Below, piece by piece: positions 51,666 to 60,815 of a stretch of 64,000 bases of DNA (its first letter is position 1; every line of letters starts with the position of its first letter). The notes beneath the pieces are model-generated. The model did no database searches, was not told the origin of the DNA, and was given only the letters and a program-made list of their open reading frames with translations. A program made the translations under genes and the position numbers. Source of the stretch: Treponema sp. GTDB taxonomy: Bacteria; Spirochaetota; Spirochaetia; Treponematales; Breznakiellaceae. Where the stretch lies: positions 62,001 to 126,000 of the forward strand of contig WRKT01000003.1 of the NCBI GenBank assembly GCA_009777995.1, in the 5' to 3' direction.

Positions 51666-52684
51666 TGCTCCTAAAAAAAATCCCCGCCAAGGGGCCCATG
51701 ATTGCACTTGGGTCCGCAATCCTTCTTGCCCTCCTCCTTATAACAATAAGCTCTCCCAATCCCTCAAGACTAATCAGGGCCTTTTTTCTTACTCCCTGGT
51801 CTTCTCCGTGGTTTTTGGGAAACACCCTCGATGGTATCGCCCTTCTTCTTGTTGCCTCTCTTGGAGCCGCTATAGCCTTCCGTGGAGGCACTTTTAACCT
51901 GGGAGGGGAGGGGCAGATCTACGCAGGGGGCCTTGCTTCATCAATGGTTTTATTATCTCTTGGGCTTTTCGGCTCTGAAGTCATACCTGCGCCTTTACTC
52001 CTCTGCCTTGCTGCGTTAAGCGCAATCATAATCGGGGGCTTAATCGGAGGCTTCTCGGGTCTTTTGAAAAAAACCCTTGGAATCAATGAGCTGATTTCTT
52101 CATTCCTGCTGTCTTCGGCTCTGATTCCAATTGCAGATCATCTTATCGGAGGGCCGTGGAGGGACCCAAGCGGCACCCTGCTTGCACTTCCTGCCTTCCC
52201 TGAAAGCCTGCTCCTCCCGCGTATCTTGCCGCCGTCAAACCTTTCACATTCATTTTTTTATGCCCTGCTTTTAGTTTTTTGCGGATATATTTTTATTGAC
52301 CGCACTGCACCGGGTTATAAGTTCAGGATTGCAGGTGCTGCACCCGGCTTTGCACGCTTCGGGGGAATCAAGGCTGAGAATGTATGGCTCCCTGCAATGA
52401 CCATCTCGGGGGCTCTAGCAGGGCTCACAGGATTCTTTGCCGTGGCAGGTAGTTTCGGCCGCTGTCATGTCGGTTTCTCCGGGGGCCTTGGTTGGAGCGC
52501 CATTGCAGTTGCCCTTATCGCAGGGAATAAACCCCTTGCCCTCCTGCCTGCCGCCCTTGTTTTTGGCTGGCTTCAGGCAGGCTCAAACTCCGCCCTTCTT
52601 TCTGCGGGGCTGAATATTGAAACATCTTCAATCATACAGGCTGTCGTTCTTATTCTAATTACTGCTAGATGGGGTAAAAAATGA
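51662..52684 (+). CDS. rfuC: Riboflavin ABC transporter permease RfuC
   Basis: 340 residues (GTG start overlapping the rfuB stop; an ATG follows at 51665), eight to ten membrane helices. BPD_transp_2 family: GGTFNLGGEGQIYAGGL, LKKTLGINELISSFLLS, and KAENVWLPAMTISGALAGLTGFFAVAG with FGWSAIAVAL-like GLGWSAIAVALIAGN. This is the pattern of simple sugar/nucleoside-type importers, to which RfuC belongs. It overlaps rfuD by 4 nt. Confidence 0.9.
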   Translation: MMLLKKIPAKGPMIALGSAILLALLLITISSPNPSRLIRAFFLTPWSSPWFLGNTLDGIALLLVASLGAAIAFRGGTFNLGGEGQIYAGGLASSMVLLSLGLFGSEVIPAPLLLCLAALSAIIIGGLIGGFSGLLKKTLGINELISSFLLSSALIPIADHLIGGPWRDPSGTLLALPAFPESLLLPRILPPSNLSHSFFYALLLVFCGYIFIDRTAPGYKFRIAGAAPGFARFGGIKAENVWLPAMTISGALAGLTGFFAVAGSFGRCHVGFSGGLGWSAIAVALIAGNKPLALLPAALVFGWLQAGSNSALLSAGLNIETSSIIQAVVLILITARWGKK

Positions 52685-53529
52685 TAGGGGGACTTATAAA
52701 CGGTTTGTTAAATTTTTCCGCTCCACTCCTCCTTTCAGGACTCGGTGCTCTACTCTCGGATATTTCCGGGGCCCTTGGAATCTTCATCGAAGGTTTTATG
52801 ATAAGCGGAGCATTTTTCTCCTGGGTCTTTTCGATATGGACCGGCTCTGCCCTTATCGGGACCCTGCTCAGTTCCCTCCTTGCTGCAGGGACAGGATGGG
52901 CTTTGGCAAGATATGTAAGGATTAGCGGTGCAAATCCCTTTATTGCAGGGCTTGCCCTAAACCTTGCCGCCTCCGGGGTAACACTGACCCTCTCGGCAAT
53001 GTGGTTTGGGACAAGGGGGGTTATACTGAACCCGGGAATCAGAATCCCTGCGCAGAGTGTTTTTACCACAATTGCCTTTTCCTTTGCGATAATTATCGCA
53101 CTTTCTCTTTCACGGACAGTGCCGGGCCTTAGGCTTAAGGCTTCGGGTCTTGAGCCTGACGCTGCTTCCGATAGGGGCATAAGGCCGGGATATTATAGAG
53201 AAGCGGCCTGGGCCCTTGCCGCCTTCCTTGCGGCCCTTGCAGGCGCTGCCCTGACCTTCCGTGTCGGAGCCTATGCCCCGGGGGGCATTGCCGGGAGGGG
53301 CTGGATTGCCTTAGCGGCAGTCTACCTTGGTTTCAGAAAGGTTTGGGGTGTTGCCCTTGCCTGCATAGTGTTCAGCTTTGCAGACAGGCTTGGCTTTGGC
53401 ATTCAGGCTCTTGACGGTCTTCCTGCAACTGCCACCCTTGGGCTGCCCTCTCTGATTGCCCTTATGTTATATTCTGTGTCAATGTGGTTTCGCAGCAAGC
53501 AGCGGGGGAGGACTAATGATTCCCCTTAA
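52681..53529 (+). CDS. rfuD: Riboflavin ABC transporter permease RfuD
   Basis: 282 residues, about eight membrane helices, BPD_transp_2 family: DISGALGIFIEGFMISGAFFSW, ISGANPFIAGLALNLAASG, GIRPGYYREAAWALAAFLAALAG and GRGWIALAAVYLGFRKVWG. It forms the heterodimeric channel with RfuC. Its end overlaps the TrmH-like gene start by 14 nt, so that gene may be translated in the same operon under riboswitch control. Confidence 0.9.
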   Translation: MIGGLINGLLNFSAPLLLSGLGALLSDISGALGIFIEGFMISGAFFSWVFSIWTGSALIGTLLSSLLAAGTGWALARYVRISGANPFIAGLALNLAASGVTLTLSAMWFGTRGVILNPGIRIPAQSVFTTIAFSFAIIIALSLSRTVPGLRLKASGLEPDAASDRGIRPGYYREAAWALAAFLAALAGAALTFRVGAYAPGGIAGRGWIALAAVYLGFRKVWGVALACIVFSFADRLGFGIQALDGLPATATLGLPSLIALMLYSVSMWFRSKQRGRTNDSP

Positions 53530-54355
53530 TAAGTTTAATAATCTACCGAGGATGTTAAAATTACGCAAGGCAGCAAGCCTAATTAGGAATGCAGAGCATA
53601 GGCTTATTGTTACAGGTATATTATCATTGGAAGAGGTTGAATATTTCTGCAAGGTTACAGAGATACTTGCAGAAGATCATAAGCTGAAAGCCATCACATT
53701 GGAAACACTAAATAGTGCTCAAACCGGTTTTACTTCCATTATGGAAAATGATAAGGAAGATTATCGCAGAATCCTTAATAATCTGCATCATGTTCTTTTA
53801 TTGGAAATAGGGAAAACCCAAGCTGATTGGGATTTTATTGAAAGCAGGGGAGCCCTTAACCCTTCAATGCGAAAACCTCTGCAGGGCATGCAGGTTTACC
53901 TTGAAGACATTCGCTCCCCCTTCAATGTGGGCTCAATGTTCAGGGCTGCCGAGTCCTTCGGTGTCGAGAAGATTTGGCTCTCCCCCCTTTGTGCAGATCC
54001 CCGGCATAAAAGGGCCGAGCGCACTGCCATGGGCTGTGTGGATATAATGCCCTGGGAGATGCTCGACCATGACCCCTTTGCGACCGCGACTAACGGTGCT
54101 CCTACCGGGTTTAGCGGCCCTGTCTTTGCCCTTGAAACGGGCGGCACCCCGCTCAGGGATTTTTCTTTCCCACCTGAGGGTGTGCTTATTGTCGGAGGAG
54201 AAGAGCTTGGTGTAAGTCCCACTGCTCTTGCGGCTGCGGATGCGTCCCTTGGGAGGGTGAGTATTCCGGTTCGGGGCGCTAAGGGTTCTTTAAATGTGTC
54301 GGTGGCCTTTGGGATTGTTATACAAGCCTGGGCGGAGAGTCTCTGTGTTTTTTAA
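53516..54355 (+). CDS. TrmH/SpoU family RNA 2'-O-methyltransferase
   Basis: 279 residues from ATG 53516, with GGGGGAGG a few bases upstream inside rfuD. The knotted SPOUT domain is in the C-terminal half: motif 1 DIRSPFNVGSMFRAAESFGV, motif 2 LIVGGEELGVSP, motif 3 VSIPVRGAKGSLNVSVAFGIV. The N-terminal 120 residues are helical and not the common SpoU substrate-binding domain. It methylates a ribose in tRNA or rRNA; the site is unknown. Confidence 0.9.
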   Translation: MIPLNKFNNLPRMLKLRKAASLIRNAEHRLIVTGILSLEEVEYFCKVTEILAEDHKLKAITLETLNSAQTGFTSIMENDKEDYRRILNNLHHVLLLEIGKTQADWDFIESRGALNPSMRKPLQGMQVYLEDIRSPFNVGSMFRAAESFGVEKIWLSPLCADPRHKRAERTAMGCVDIMPWEMLDHDPFATATNGAPTGFSGPVFALETGGTPLRDFSFPPEGVLIVGGEELGVSPTALAAADASLGRVSIPVRGAKGSLNVSVAFGIVIQAWAESLCVF

Positions 54356-54381
54356 CACACGGCGGACACAGCGACACAGAG
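54341..54381 (+). repeat. Inverted repeat at the end of the TrmH-like gene
   Basis: CTCTGTGT (54341-54348) and ACACAGAG (54374-54381) are perfect inverted copies, with a smaller GTGTT/AACAC hairpin and the stop codon inside; another CACAGAG follows at 54384. It may act as an mRNA 3' hairpin or be a remnant repeat. Confidence 0.5.
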
Positions 54382-54455
54382 TTCACAGAGGAATTAAGAG
54401 AGGATGTTGGTTTTTTATTGCATTTTATGGTATATTATGATAGGGGAGTTTTTTT

Positions 54456-56120
54456 TTGAAAAATAAAATTGGTTTAATAGTCGCTGCTCTTTTATTCGCA
54501 TTTTTCCTTACAACCTGTGCATTGCCGGATGAAGGAATGGGCAAAGAAAAAACAACTACAGTCACTGTCAATCTTGGTTCCGAATTAAGCAGGACAACAG
54601 GTTTCGATAATAATATCCCTTTGGAAGTTATCACATTTACTGTAACACTTGTGAATAAAACAAACGGTAACAGGACCTCTGCTACTGTTGAAAAAAGTGC
54701 TACTGATATAAGCGCCACTGCTAAGGTTTTTGGCGGTCATAGTTATAATATTGAGGTTAAAGCCTTTATTAACGGTTGGTCTTATGCTGCGGGCATAGAA
54801 GAGGATTTTCCTGTTACAATAGAGGGGCCGAATATTGCAATGGTAATCTTGGAAAGACAGGAAGATGCCATTGTATTAAATGCTAATGAAGGCCAAACCC
54901 TTTGGTTTTCTCCAATATTTATTGATCAGGCATTGCCCTCTTTTACTTTACAGGTTATGAATTTTGCTCCAAATATACCATCAACATCAACGCTTATAGC
55001 TGAAGTTACAGGCAGTTTTGAAGCGGTAGGAGCACTTGGCCCTGTTGCTCAATATAATTACCCCGGTACACCACTTGTTATAGAACCGGTTACCGGCCTT
55101 ACGGCAGGAACCCATACGGGTACTGTGCAAATAAAAGATGATGCAGACAATGTACTTGCAGAACTGCCTTTATCGTTTTCGGTGCATGCTTTTAGCAATT
55201 CGGAGCTCCAAGCTGCAATTAATAATGCTCCTTCCGGTTCTACTATTGTGCTTCCTGAAGGGCAGGGTTTTAACCTTGCTCAATCGATAACAATTAATAA
55301 GGAAATCACTCTTGCTGCCGAAGCCGGCGGGGCCGTAACCATTACACGGCCCGAAGGTGTAGCTGCATCGTTTTTTGTAATTGAGAACGGAGGGAAGCTT
55401 ACCCTTGAAGGAACCGGCACCCTGACTATATCGAGCACTATTATTACTAATGTATATTATCAACCTGTCTTTATGGTTAATACCGGAGGAGAACTTATAC
55501 TTGGGGCAGGAACTACAATCTCAAATGTCCAGAATACAAATTTATGGGGCAGTGTAGCTGTTAATGTATCAGGGGGCATGTTTACCATGACCGGCAGTAC
55601 CATTACAGGTTTTAGACGTAACGGAGCGGTTAGTGTCAATGAAAATGGAATCTTTAATATGAGTGGCGGGCAAATTTTATCCGGTGATAATCGCGGTGCT
55701 GTGTATAGCGGCGGAGTGAATGTCTTTAACGGGACATTTACCATGAGCGGGAATGCCGTAATTAGTAATAATGAAGGAGGTTCCATGGGTGGTGGAGTGC
55801 ATGTTGGCAGTGATGGGACATTCTACATGGAAGGTGGAACCATCAGTGACAATTTCACCAGAACAGCTAATGACGGAAGAGGCGGTGGAGTGTTTATTAG
55901 AGCCGGAGGCACCTTCGAAAAAACAGGTGGGACAATTTACGGCCTTGATGAGGGAGCACCCGATTGGAATAGAATCACGGAAGCCCCCAACCCGGCGGAC
56001 CAATATGCAGGGCGCGGGTATGCCGTATACTTTGCAGGCTCACCTTTAAGATTCCGCGACAGTACTGCAGGGCCTACTGTAAACCTTAATACCGCTAACG
56101 ATTCAAACTGGGGTCAATAG
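54456..56120 (+). CDS. Lipoprotein with right-handed beta-helix repeats
   Basis: 554 residues from TTG with GGGAG upstream. Signal peptide with lipobox FLTTC (Cys21). N-terminal beta-sandwich-like region to about residue 250, then a parallel beta-helix with PbH1-like turns from about 250 to 500: IVLPEGQGFNLAQSITINKEITLAA, GGELILGAGTTISNV, GGMFTMTGSTITGF, GIFNMSGGQILSG, NGTFTMSGNAVISNN, DGTFYMEGGTISDN. This layout is common in treponemal surface lipoproteins. No catalytic residues of pectate lyases are evident, so a binding or adhesive role is more likely. It converges with the small exported protein gene with a 7-nt overlap. Confidence 0.85.
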   Translation: MKNKIGLIVAALLFAFFLTTCALPDEGMGKEKTTTVTVNLGSELSRTTGFDNNIPLEVITFTVTLVNKTNGNRTSATVEKSATDISATAKVFGGHSYNIEVKAFINGWSYAAGIEEDFPVTIEGPNIAMVILERQEDAIVLNANEGQTLWFSPIFIDQALPSFTLQVMNFAPNIPSTSTLIAEVTGSFEAVGALGPVAQYNYPGTPLVIEPVTGLTAGTHTGTVQIKDDADNVLAELPLSFSVHAFSNSELQAAINNAPSGSTIVLPEGQGFNLAQSITINKEITLAAEAGGAVTITRPEGVAASFFVIENGGKLTLEGTGTLTISSTIITNVYYQPVFMVNTGGELILGAGTTISNVQNTNLWGSVAVNVSGGMFTMTGSTITGFRRNGAVSVNENGIFNMSGGQILSGDNRGAVYSGGVNVFNGTFTMSGNAVISNNEGGSMGGGVHVGSDGTFYMEGGTISDNFTRTANDGRGGGVFIRAGGTFEKTGGTIYGLDEGAPDWNRITEAPNPADQYAGRGYAVYFAGSPLRFRDSTAGPTVNLNTANDSNWGQ

Positions 56121-56599
56121 CGCCAAAGCTCCCCGCGCATATAAGCGCAGTAGGCATCCAGAATTGCGATAAAAAGGGGCATGTTTACATTGTGCCAGGA
56201 GGAGGCAAGATAGGTTTCGTAGCGGTTTGAAATTTCCCTTACTGACCACTCTTGTAACTCATCTCTTTCTTCGATAAACATAATGAAGCCTGTAAGGGCA
56301 TTAAGTGTATTCATGAAGCCGCGGGAACCTGTGTTACCGCTTATAACACCGAGCTGGTTTACTGCAAAACCAATGAAGCCAACCCTATAGGTCAGGTTCT
56401 CTTCCATCATCAAGAATGCATCGGGGGAAATATATGGTTTTAAATCTTCAAACTCTGTAAACCTTTTATTATCAATTGCCATTAATGCAAAGGCTGTGTA
56501 AAAGTCACTCGCAGCTCTGCCTAAAATGGTCTGAGCGAAGGAGGGGGCGACCCCTATATAAAAAACCAGAAGAAAGAGCAGAACTGCTTTTGCTTTCAT
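56114..56599 (-). CDS. Small exported protein, function unknown
   Basis: 161 residues with a signal peptide ending near PSFAQT. The mature part is mostly helical (DFYTAFALMAIDNKRFTEFEDLKPYI, WSVREISNRYETYLASSWHNVNMPLFIAILDAYCAYMRGE). No family recognised. It begins 2 nt after the HDOD gene stop, so it is probably co-transcribed with it. Confidence 0.65.
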   Translation of the reverse strand: MKAKAVLLFLLVFYIGVAPSFAQTILGRAASDFYTAFALMAIDNKRFTEFEDLKPYISPDAFLMMEENLTYRVGFIGFAVNQLGVISGNTGSRGFMNTLNALTGFIMFIEERDELQEWSVREISNRYETYLASSWHNVNMPLFIAILDAYCAYMRGELWRY

Positions 56600-56601
56600 T
56601 T

Positions 56602-58098
56602 TTAAGCTTTTATTTCCCTTCTAAAGCCGCTTGTGAACTTTTCAAGCATTGCATCTATCTGTTTCTTTGATGTAATGCCAAAGGATTCCAGCACTGAAGA
56701 CTCAAGTTGATCGAATTTCACTTCTTTCTTTTCAAGGGCGCATAACATATTTGCAAGGTAAATAACGTTTACAAGATTCTTATACTCTTTGGGTGCCGCA
56801 TCCGGGTCATGGTGGTACCTTATTGCGGCAACAAGGTCTTGCGGGAAGTTCCATTTCTCGGCAATAAGGGCACCAATTTCCGAATGGTTCATGCCCGCCG
56901 AAAGGTCTTCGAAGGTCGAGGCGGGAAGGCCTTTTTCGGTGCAGAAGCTCCTGATTTTATTCAATAGCTCAGGGTGTACGTTAGAGAAAATGATCTTACC
57001 CATATCATGAAGAATGCCGCCGACATAGGCATCATCAAGTAAATTCCTATCTCTTTGGAAGTTTTTAACCAGGTTATATGCAAAGAAGGCTGTCTTATAA
57101 CTGTGATCCCAGAGCATTTTCTTGTCAGCAGACTCATCTCCAAGGATTTTTTGGGTTCCATAAGAGTAAAGCAGGTTCTTTATGCCCCGCATTCCCACCA
57201 TCTTTACTGCATCGGTGATGCTGTCCACCTTTTTAAAGAGCATGTACTGGGCAGAATTGACGATTTTGAGGAGGTCGGCTGTCAGAGCGGGGTCCATTGA
57301 AATCTGACGGGCTATATCTGCCATTTCCGACTTTGGATCGCCTATAAGCTTCTGCACGATAAGGATGTTTTCGGGGAATTGAGGCAGAGATTTAACGTTA
57401 TCCACGATGGTTGCCGCAAGCAGGGACAGATTTTCTGCGCGTGCCTGATCCAGGGGTATTATAAGGCGGGCAACGGTTTCCTTTTCGGTGCTTAAAATGT
57501 CAAAACAGTCCTCGTCAAGGCCCATCTTTTTAAGCATAAGTACCAGGATTACTAGCCCAAGGCCCGCCCCCTCCGAGTCATCGAGAACCTGGGTCATTGC
57601 CTCTTCAAGGCTGTTAAACTGCCTCGATCTTGCGAGTTTATCGTGAATACGGATCAGCTCATTTTTGGTAACAACTACATTATTCTTTATTTCAATGGTA
57701 AATATATTGCTCTTTGCCTGGGCAATAAGCTTAATATAAAGCCCTTTTTCCTTCTGCAACTGTAAATAGTGGGCGATATTGCTCAGGGTATTTTCCTTAA
57801 ATCCGCTCATCCCCTCTTTATATTGCTCGGGATTTGAAAGATCCAGGCCCTTCTCCATGAAGTAAACCCGCTTTGTATTTGCCTTTTTTGCATTCCCTGT
57901 AAGTTCAAGAACGCAATAAACGATATAGTCTTTAAGCTTTTCCTGATCAAGGTGCTTGAGAAATACGGAAATAATCTGCTCTATGTATACTTCCACCTCG
58001 CGGGGTAGAGTAAAGGTAGTAATGGTCAAAGGTATACCCGATTGTATAGCCTTTCTAACTTTAGATTCGTCTACTACCAGCCCTTGAGCAGCGGACAT
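56602..58098 (-). CDS. HATPase-like/HDOD signalling protein
   Basis: 498 residues. The N-terminal half carries histidine-kinase-like ATPase motifs: YCVLELTGNAKKANTKRVYF (N-box, about residue 66) and DDSEGAGLGLVILVLMLKKMG (G-box, about 175). The fold is that of HATPase_c without a phosphoacceptor domain. The C-terminal half (about 240-450) is an HDOD domain: LPQFPENILIVQKLIGD, IARQISMDPALTADLLKIVNSAQY, VKMVGMRGIKNLLYS and an HD-type pair in GGILHDMGKIIF with YHHDPD. HDOD proteins act in signalling without the phosphodiesterase activity of HD-GYP; retention of HD here leaves hydrolysis open. Ligand unknown. Divergent from the DUF1538 gene. Confidence 0.82.
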   Translation of the reverse strand: MSAAQGLVVDESKVRKAIQSGIPLTITTFTLPREVEVYIEQIISVFLKHLDQEKLKDYIVYCVLELTGNAKKANTKRVYFMEKGLDLSNPEQYKEGMSGFKENTLSNIAHYLQLQKEKGLYIKLIAQAKSNIFTIEIKNNVVVTKNELIRIHDKLARSRQFNSLEEAMTQVLDDSEGAGLGLVILVLMLKKMGLDEDCFDILSTEKETVARLIIPLDQARAENLSLLAATIVDNVKSLPQFPENILIVQKLIGDPKSEMADIARQISMDPALTADLLKIVNSAQYMLFKKVDSITDAVKMVGMRGIKNLLYSYGTQKILGDESADKKMLWDHSYKTAFFAYNLVKNFQRDRNLLDDAYVGGILHDMGKIIFSNVHPELLNKIRSFCTEKGLPASTFEDLSAGMNHSEIGALIAEKWNFPQDLVAAIRYHHDPDAAPKEYKNLVNVIYLANMLCALEKKEVKFDQLESSVLESFGITSKKQIDAMLEKFTSGFRREIKA

Positions 58099-58165
58099 GC
58101 TTACCTTCCTTTTTGCGAAACTTATATAGCTGTACTATAATAATACCCTATCTTTCCGGTTCAAT

Positions 58166-58211
58166 CAATACAAGTATTGACAACACTTATATTGATACAG
58201 CACTTGTATTG
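58166..58211 (+). promoter_or_regulatory. Inverted repeat between divergent HDOD and DUF1538 genes
   Basis: CAATACAAGT (58166-58175) and ACTTGTATTG (58202-58211) are exact inverted copies with a 26-bp spacer, in a 159-bp divergent gap. TTGTAT (58204-58209) plus 18 bp plus TATGAT (58228-58233) could be the plus-strand promoter. The repeat may be a paired operator; the binding protein is unknown. Confidence 0.45.
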
Positions 58212-58257
58212 AGAACCATGTTCAATATATGATGGAGGGAATAGGTTCCGAAAGCGT

Positions 58258-59811
58258 ATGATGAACAAAAAGCTTAAAGAAAAAATGATGGAAGCTTTTA
58301 CCTCCGTGCTTCCGGTTACCATTATTGTTTTAATAGTCGGCGTTGTTTTGACACCTATGCCGTCGGGAACTGTTCTGATGTTCCTGGTTGGAGCAACACT
58401 TCTGATTATCGGGATGGGATTTTTTACCCTTGGAGCCGATATGGCCCTGATGCCGATGGGAGAAGGCATAGGTGTTGAAATCACAAAAGACCCCAAACTT
58501 CCCGTCATTATAGGCGCTACCCTGGTTATTGGGTTCATAATTTCCGTTGCCGAGCCCGATTTACAGGTACTTGGAAGGCAGACTCCTTCCATCCCCTCTC
58601 ATATTTTAATAGGGACTGTGTCTATTGGGGTAGCGATCTTCATGACGATTGGCGTACTCAGATCCCTCTTTAAAATCAGGTTTTCGGTTTTAGTGGTAAT
58701 TTTTTACATTATAACCTTTACTATAGCCTACTTTTCTCCCGATACCTTTGTCCCCATAGGTTTTGATTCAGGTGGTGTTACCACGGGCCCCATTACCGTT
58801 CCATTCATGCTGGCTTTAGGCTTGGGTGTGGCTTCAGTACGCAGTGACAAGCATTCCCAGGAAGACAGTTTTGGCATTGTAGCCATGTGCAGCGTGGGAC
58901 CTATAATGGCGGTGCTCCTGCTCGGTTTATTTTACAACCCGGATCCGGTGGTGGCAGAGTCTTATGCACTGTATGATGCGGCTACTTCCCGGGATGTGGT
59001 CAGAAACTTTGTCATAGAAGTACCTCATTTCTTCACTGAAATGCTTTTAACCCTCGGTGCCATTGTACTTTGCTTTACCATATTCCAGCTTGTATACCGG
59101 CGTTATAAGAGGCACCAGCTTGGACGTATCATCATAGGCTTTTTATACACTTTGATAGGCCTTGTACTCTTTTTAACCGGGGTTAATGTAGGCTTCTTCC
59201 CTGTAGGGCAATTACTGGGTTTTCAACTTGCCTCTTCTCCTTTTAAATGGATTTTGATTCCCCTTGGCGGAATAATAGGCTACTTTATCGTGGCTGCGGA
59301 GCCGGCAGTACATGTGCTTAATAAGCAGGTGGAAGAAGTTTCCTCCGGTGCCATTACGCAAAAGATGATGAATAGGGGGCTTTCCATAGGAATGGCTTTG
59401 GCGCTATCGCTCACGATGTTCCGAATTTTATTCAGTATTCCAATTATGTATATCCTGATTCCGGGTTATATTTTTGCGTTGGCTTTGACCTTTTTTGTAC
59501 CAAGAATTTTCACAGGTATAGCATTTGATTCCGGCGGTGTCGCTTCAGGCCCCATGACTTCCACCTTCCTTCTTCCTTTTGCAATGGGAACCTGCGAAGG
59601 AGTAGGCGGAAATTTGATGATCGACGCCTTCGGCATAGTTGCCGTAGTTGCCATGACTCCCCTTGTTGTTATCCAGTTGATGGGCCTTATCTATCGGTAT
59701 AGGACCAGACAGACAGTTGCCATGACCAAGGAGCAAACTGATGCCATTGGAGCCGGATTGTCAAAAGAAGCTATCGATTGGGGGAAGATAACCATCTTCG
59801 ATGAGGATTAA
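58258..59811 (+). CDS. DUF1538 membrane protein (putative transporter)
   Basis: 517 residues, about twelve membrane helices in two homologous halves. The halves share a signature: FDSGGVTTGPITVPFMLALGLG and SFGIVAMCSVGP in the first, FDSGGVASGPMTSTFLLPFAMG and AFGIVAVVAMTP in the second. This repeat pattern is the DUF1538 family, whose substrate is not established. No good Shine-Dalgarno stands directly before the ATG (GGAGGGA lies about 18 nt away), so another start is possible. It overlaps or abuts the PII-like gene, which suggests regulation of transport by that protein. Confidence 0.85.
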   Translation: MMNKKLKEKMMEAFTSVLPVTIIVLIVGVVLTPMPSGTVLMFLVGATLLIIGMGFFTLGADMALMPMGEGIGVEITKDPKLPVIIGATLVIGFIISVAEPDLQVLGRQTPSIPSHILIGTVSIGVAIFMTIGVLRSLFKIRFSVLVVIFYIITFTIAYFSPDTFVPIGFDSGGVTTGPITVPFMLALGLGVASVRSDKHSQEDSFGIVAMCSVGPIMAVLLLGLFYNPDPVVAESYALYDAATSRDVVRNFVIEVPHFFTEMLLTLGAIVLCFTIFQLVYRRYKRHQLGRIIIGFLYTLIGLVLFLTGVNVGFFPVGQLLGFQLASSPFKWILIPLGGIIGYFIVAAEPAVHVLNKQVEEVSSGAITQKMMNRGLSIGMALALSLTMFRILFSIPIMYILIPGYIFALALTFFVPRIFTGIAFDSGGVASGPMTSTFLLPFAMGTCEGVGGNLMIDAFGIVAVVAMTPLVVIQLMGLIYRYRTRQTVAMTKEQTDAIGAGLSKEAIDWGKITIFDED

Positions 59812-59812
59812 C

Positions 59813-60574
59813 ATGGCAAGAAAAAACCTTTTAACAAAGTTGCTTTCCAGGAGCCTTGATGATGCTCCGCCTCCCGAACTGCCTGAGCTTAAGTTTGTCT
59901 TTTTTATTATAGACTGGAATCAGGCTCAGGCTCTCTCTGATATTTTTAATGAGCACCATGTCCGCTTCCATTTTCTTACAAAGGGTGTAACCGGTTATAG
60001 TTCCGATATTCTGGATTTACTTGGCATAGATTCGAGCGACAAGGCAGTGATCTGCTGTCTTGAACAGGCTGTACTGTTTCCGCTGCTGGTAAAGGATGCA
60101 CGAAAGAAGCAATTGTTTAACAGCCCCGGCCAAGGGCTCGCATTTACAATCCCTCTTTCGGCAATTAATGACCCGATTTTGCTGATTTTCAAGGAAAGTA
60201 TATATAAAAATAAGGATTTATCGGCTATAAAACCCGGCAAGAAAGGAGGGAAAATGGCAAAAAAATATTCGCACGATCTTATCGTGTCTATAATAAACCA
60301 CGGTTCAGGCGATGAATTCATGAACACTGCAAGGGCAGCAGGAGCCTCAGGCGGTACAGTGATGCATGCCCGAGGCCAGGCTCATGACGGGGCAGTAAAA
60401 TTTTTTGGTATTTCCGTGCAGGACGAAAAGGATATAATCTTCATTTTAACGAGCAGGGAGAAAAAGGCTGCGATTATGCAGGCAGTGAGCGAAGCACACG
60501 GTCTAAACAGCGAAGCCCACGGGATAATTTTCTCTGTCCCTGCCGATGATGTCACAGGCCTTGACTTCGAGTGA
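59813..60574 (+). CDS. Tandem PII-like regulatory protein partnered with DUF1538
   Basis: 253 residues from ATG 59813, with GAGG just upstream; an ATG at 59801 inside the DUF1538 gene is an alternative. Two PII-like ferredoxin-fold domains: the first at about 25-135 ([32 protein letters not shown]) and the second at about 150-250 ([35 protein letters not shown], then [24 protein letters not shown]). The second is closer to canonical PII. PII proteins bind nucleotides or small effectors and gate transporters. One base separates it from the upstream gene. Confidence 0.8.
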   Translation: MARKNLLTKLLSRSLDDAPPPELPELKFVFFIIDWNQAQALSDIFNEHHVRFHFLTKGVTGYSSDILDLLGIDSSDKAVICCLEQAVLFPLLVKDARKKQLFNSPGQGLAFTIPLSAINDPILLIFKESIYKNKDLSAIKPGKKGGKMAKKYSHDLIVSIINHGSGDEFMNTARAAGASGGTVMHARGQAHDGAVKFFGISVQDEKDIIFILTSREKKAAIMQAVSEAHGLNSEAHGIIFSVPADDVTGLDFE

Positions 60575-60619
60575 ATGCTTAATTTATACTGATACTTCCG
60601 TAAACTCTTATTCAAGAGC

Positions 60620-60635
60620 CCGGCAGGGATGCCGG
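60620..60635 (+). promoter_or_regulatory. Small hairpin in the rpmH leader
   Basis: CCGGCA, loop GGGA, TGCCGG: a perfect 6-bp stem about 25 bp before the rpmH start. It may be an mRNA leader structure; no function can be assigned. Confidence 0.35.
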
Positions 60636-60660
60636 CTAATATATACAGGAGATTTTCCTA

Positions 60661-60815
60661 TGAAACGTACATATCAACCCAGTAAGGTCAAACGCAACCG
60701 TAAATTTGGTTTCCGTGCAAGGATGAAGACCAGGGGTGGACGATTGGTATTGAAGCGTCGTCGTGCGAAGGGCAGGATTAAGCTGTCAGTATCTGACGAG
60801 AAGAAGCCCTATTAG
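60661..60815 (+). CDS. rpmH: Ribosomal protein bL34
   Basis: 51 residues, highly basic. [22 protein letters not shown] is the universal L34 start, followed by [17 protein letters not shown]. The usual length is 44-47; the tail SVSDEKKPY is slightly longer. ATG with AGGAG upstream. The stop shares one base with the GTG start of rnpA. Confidence 0.98.
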
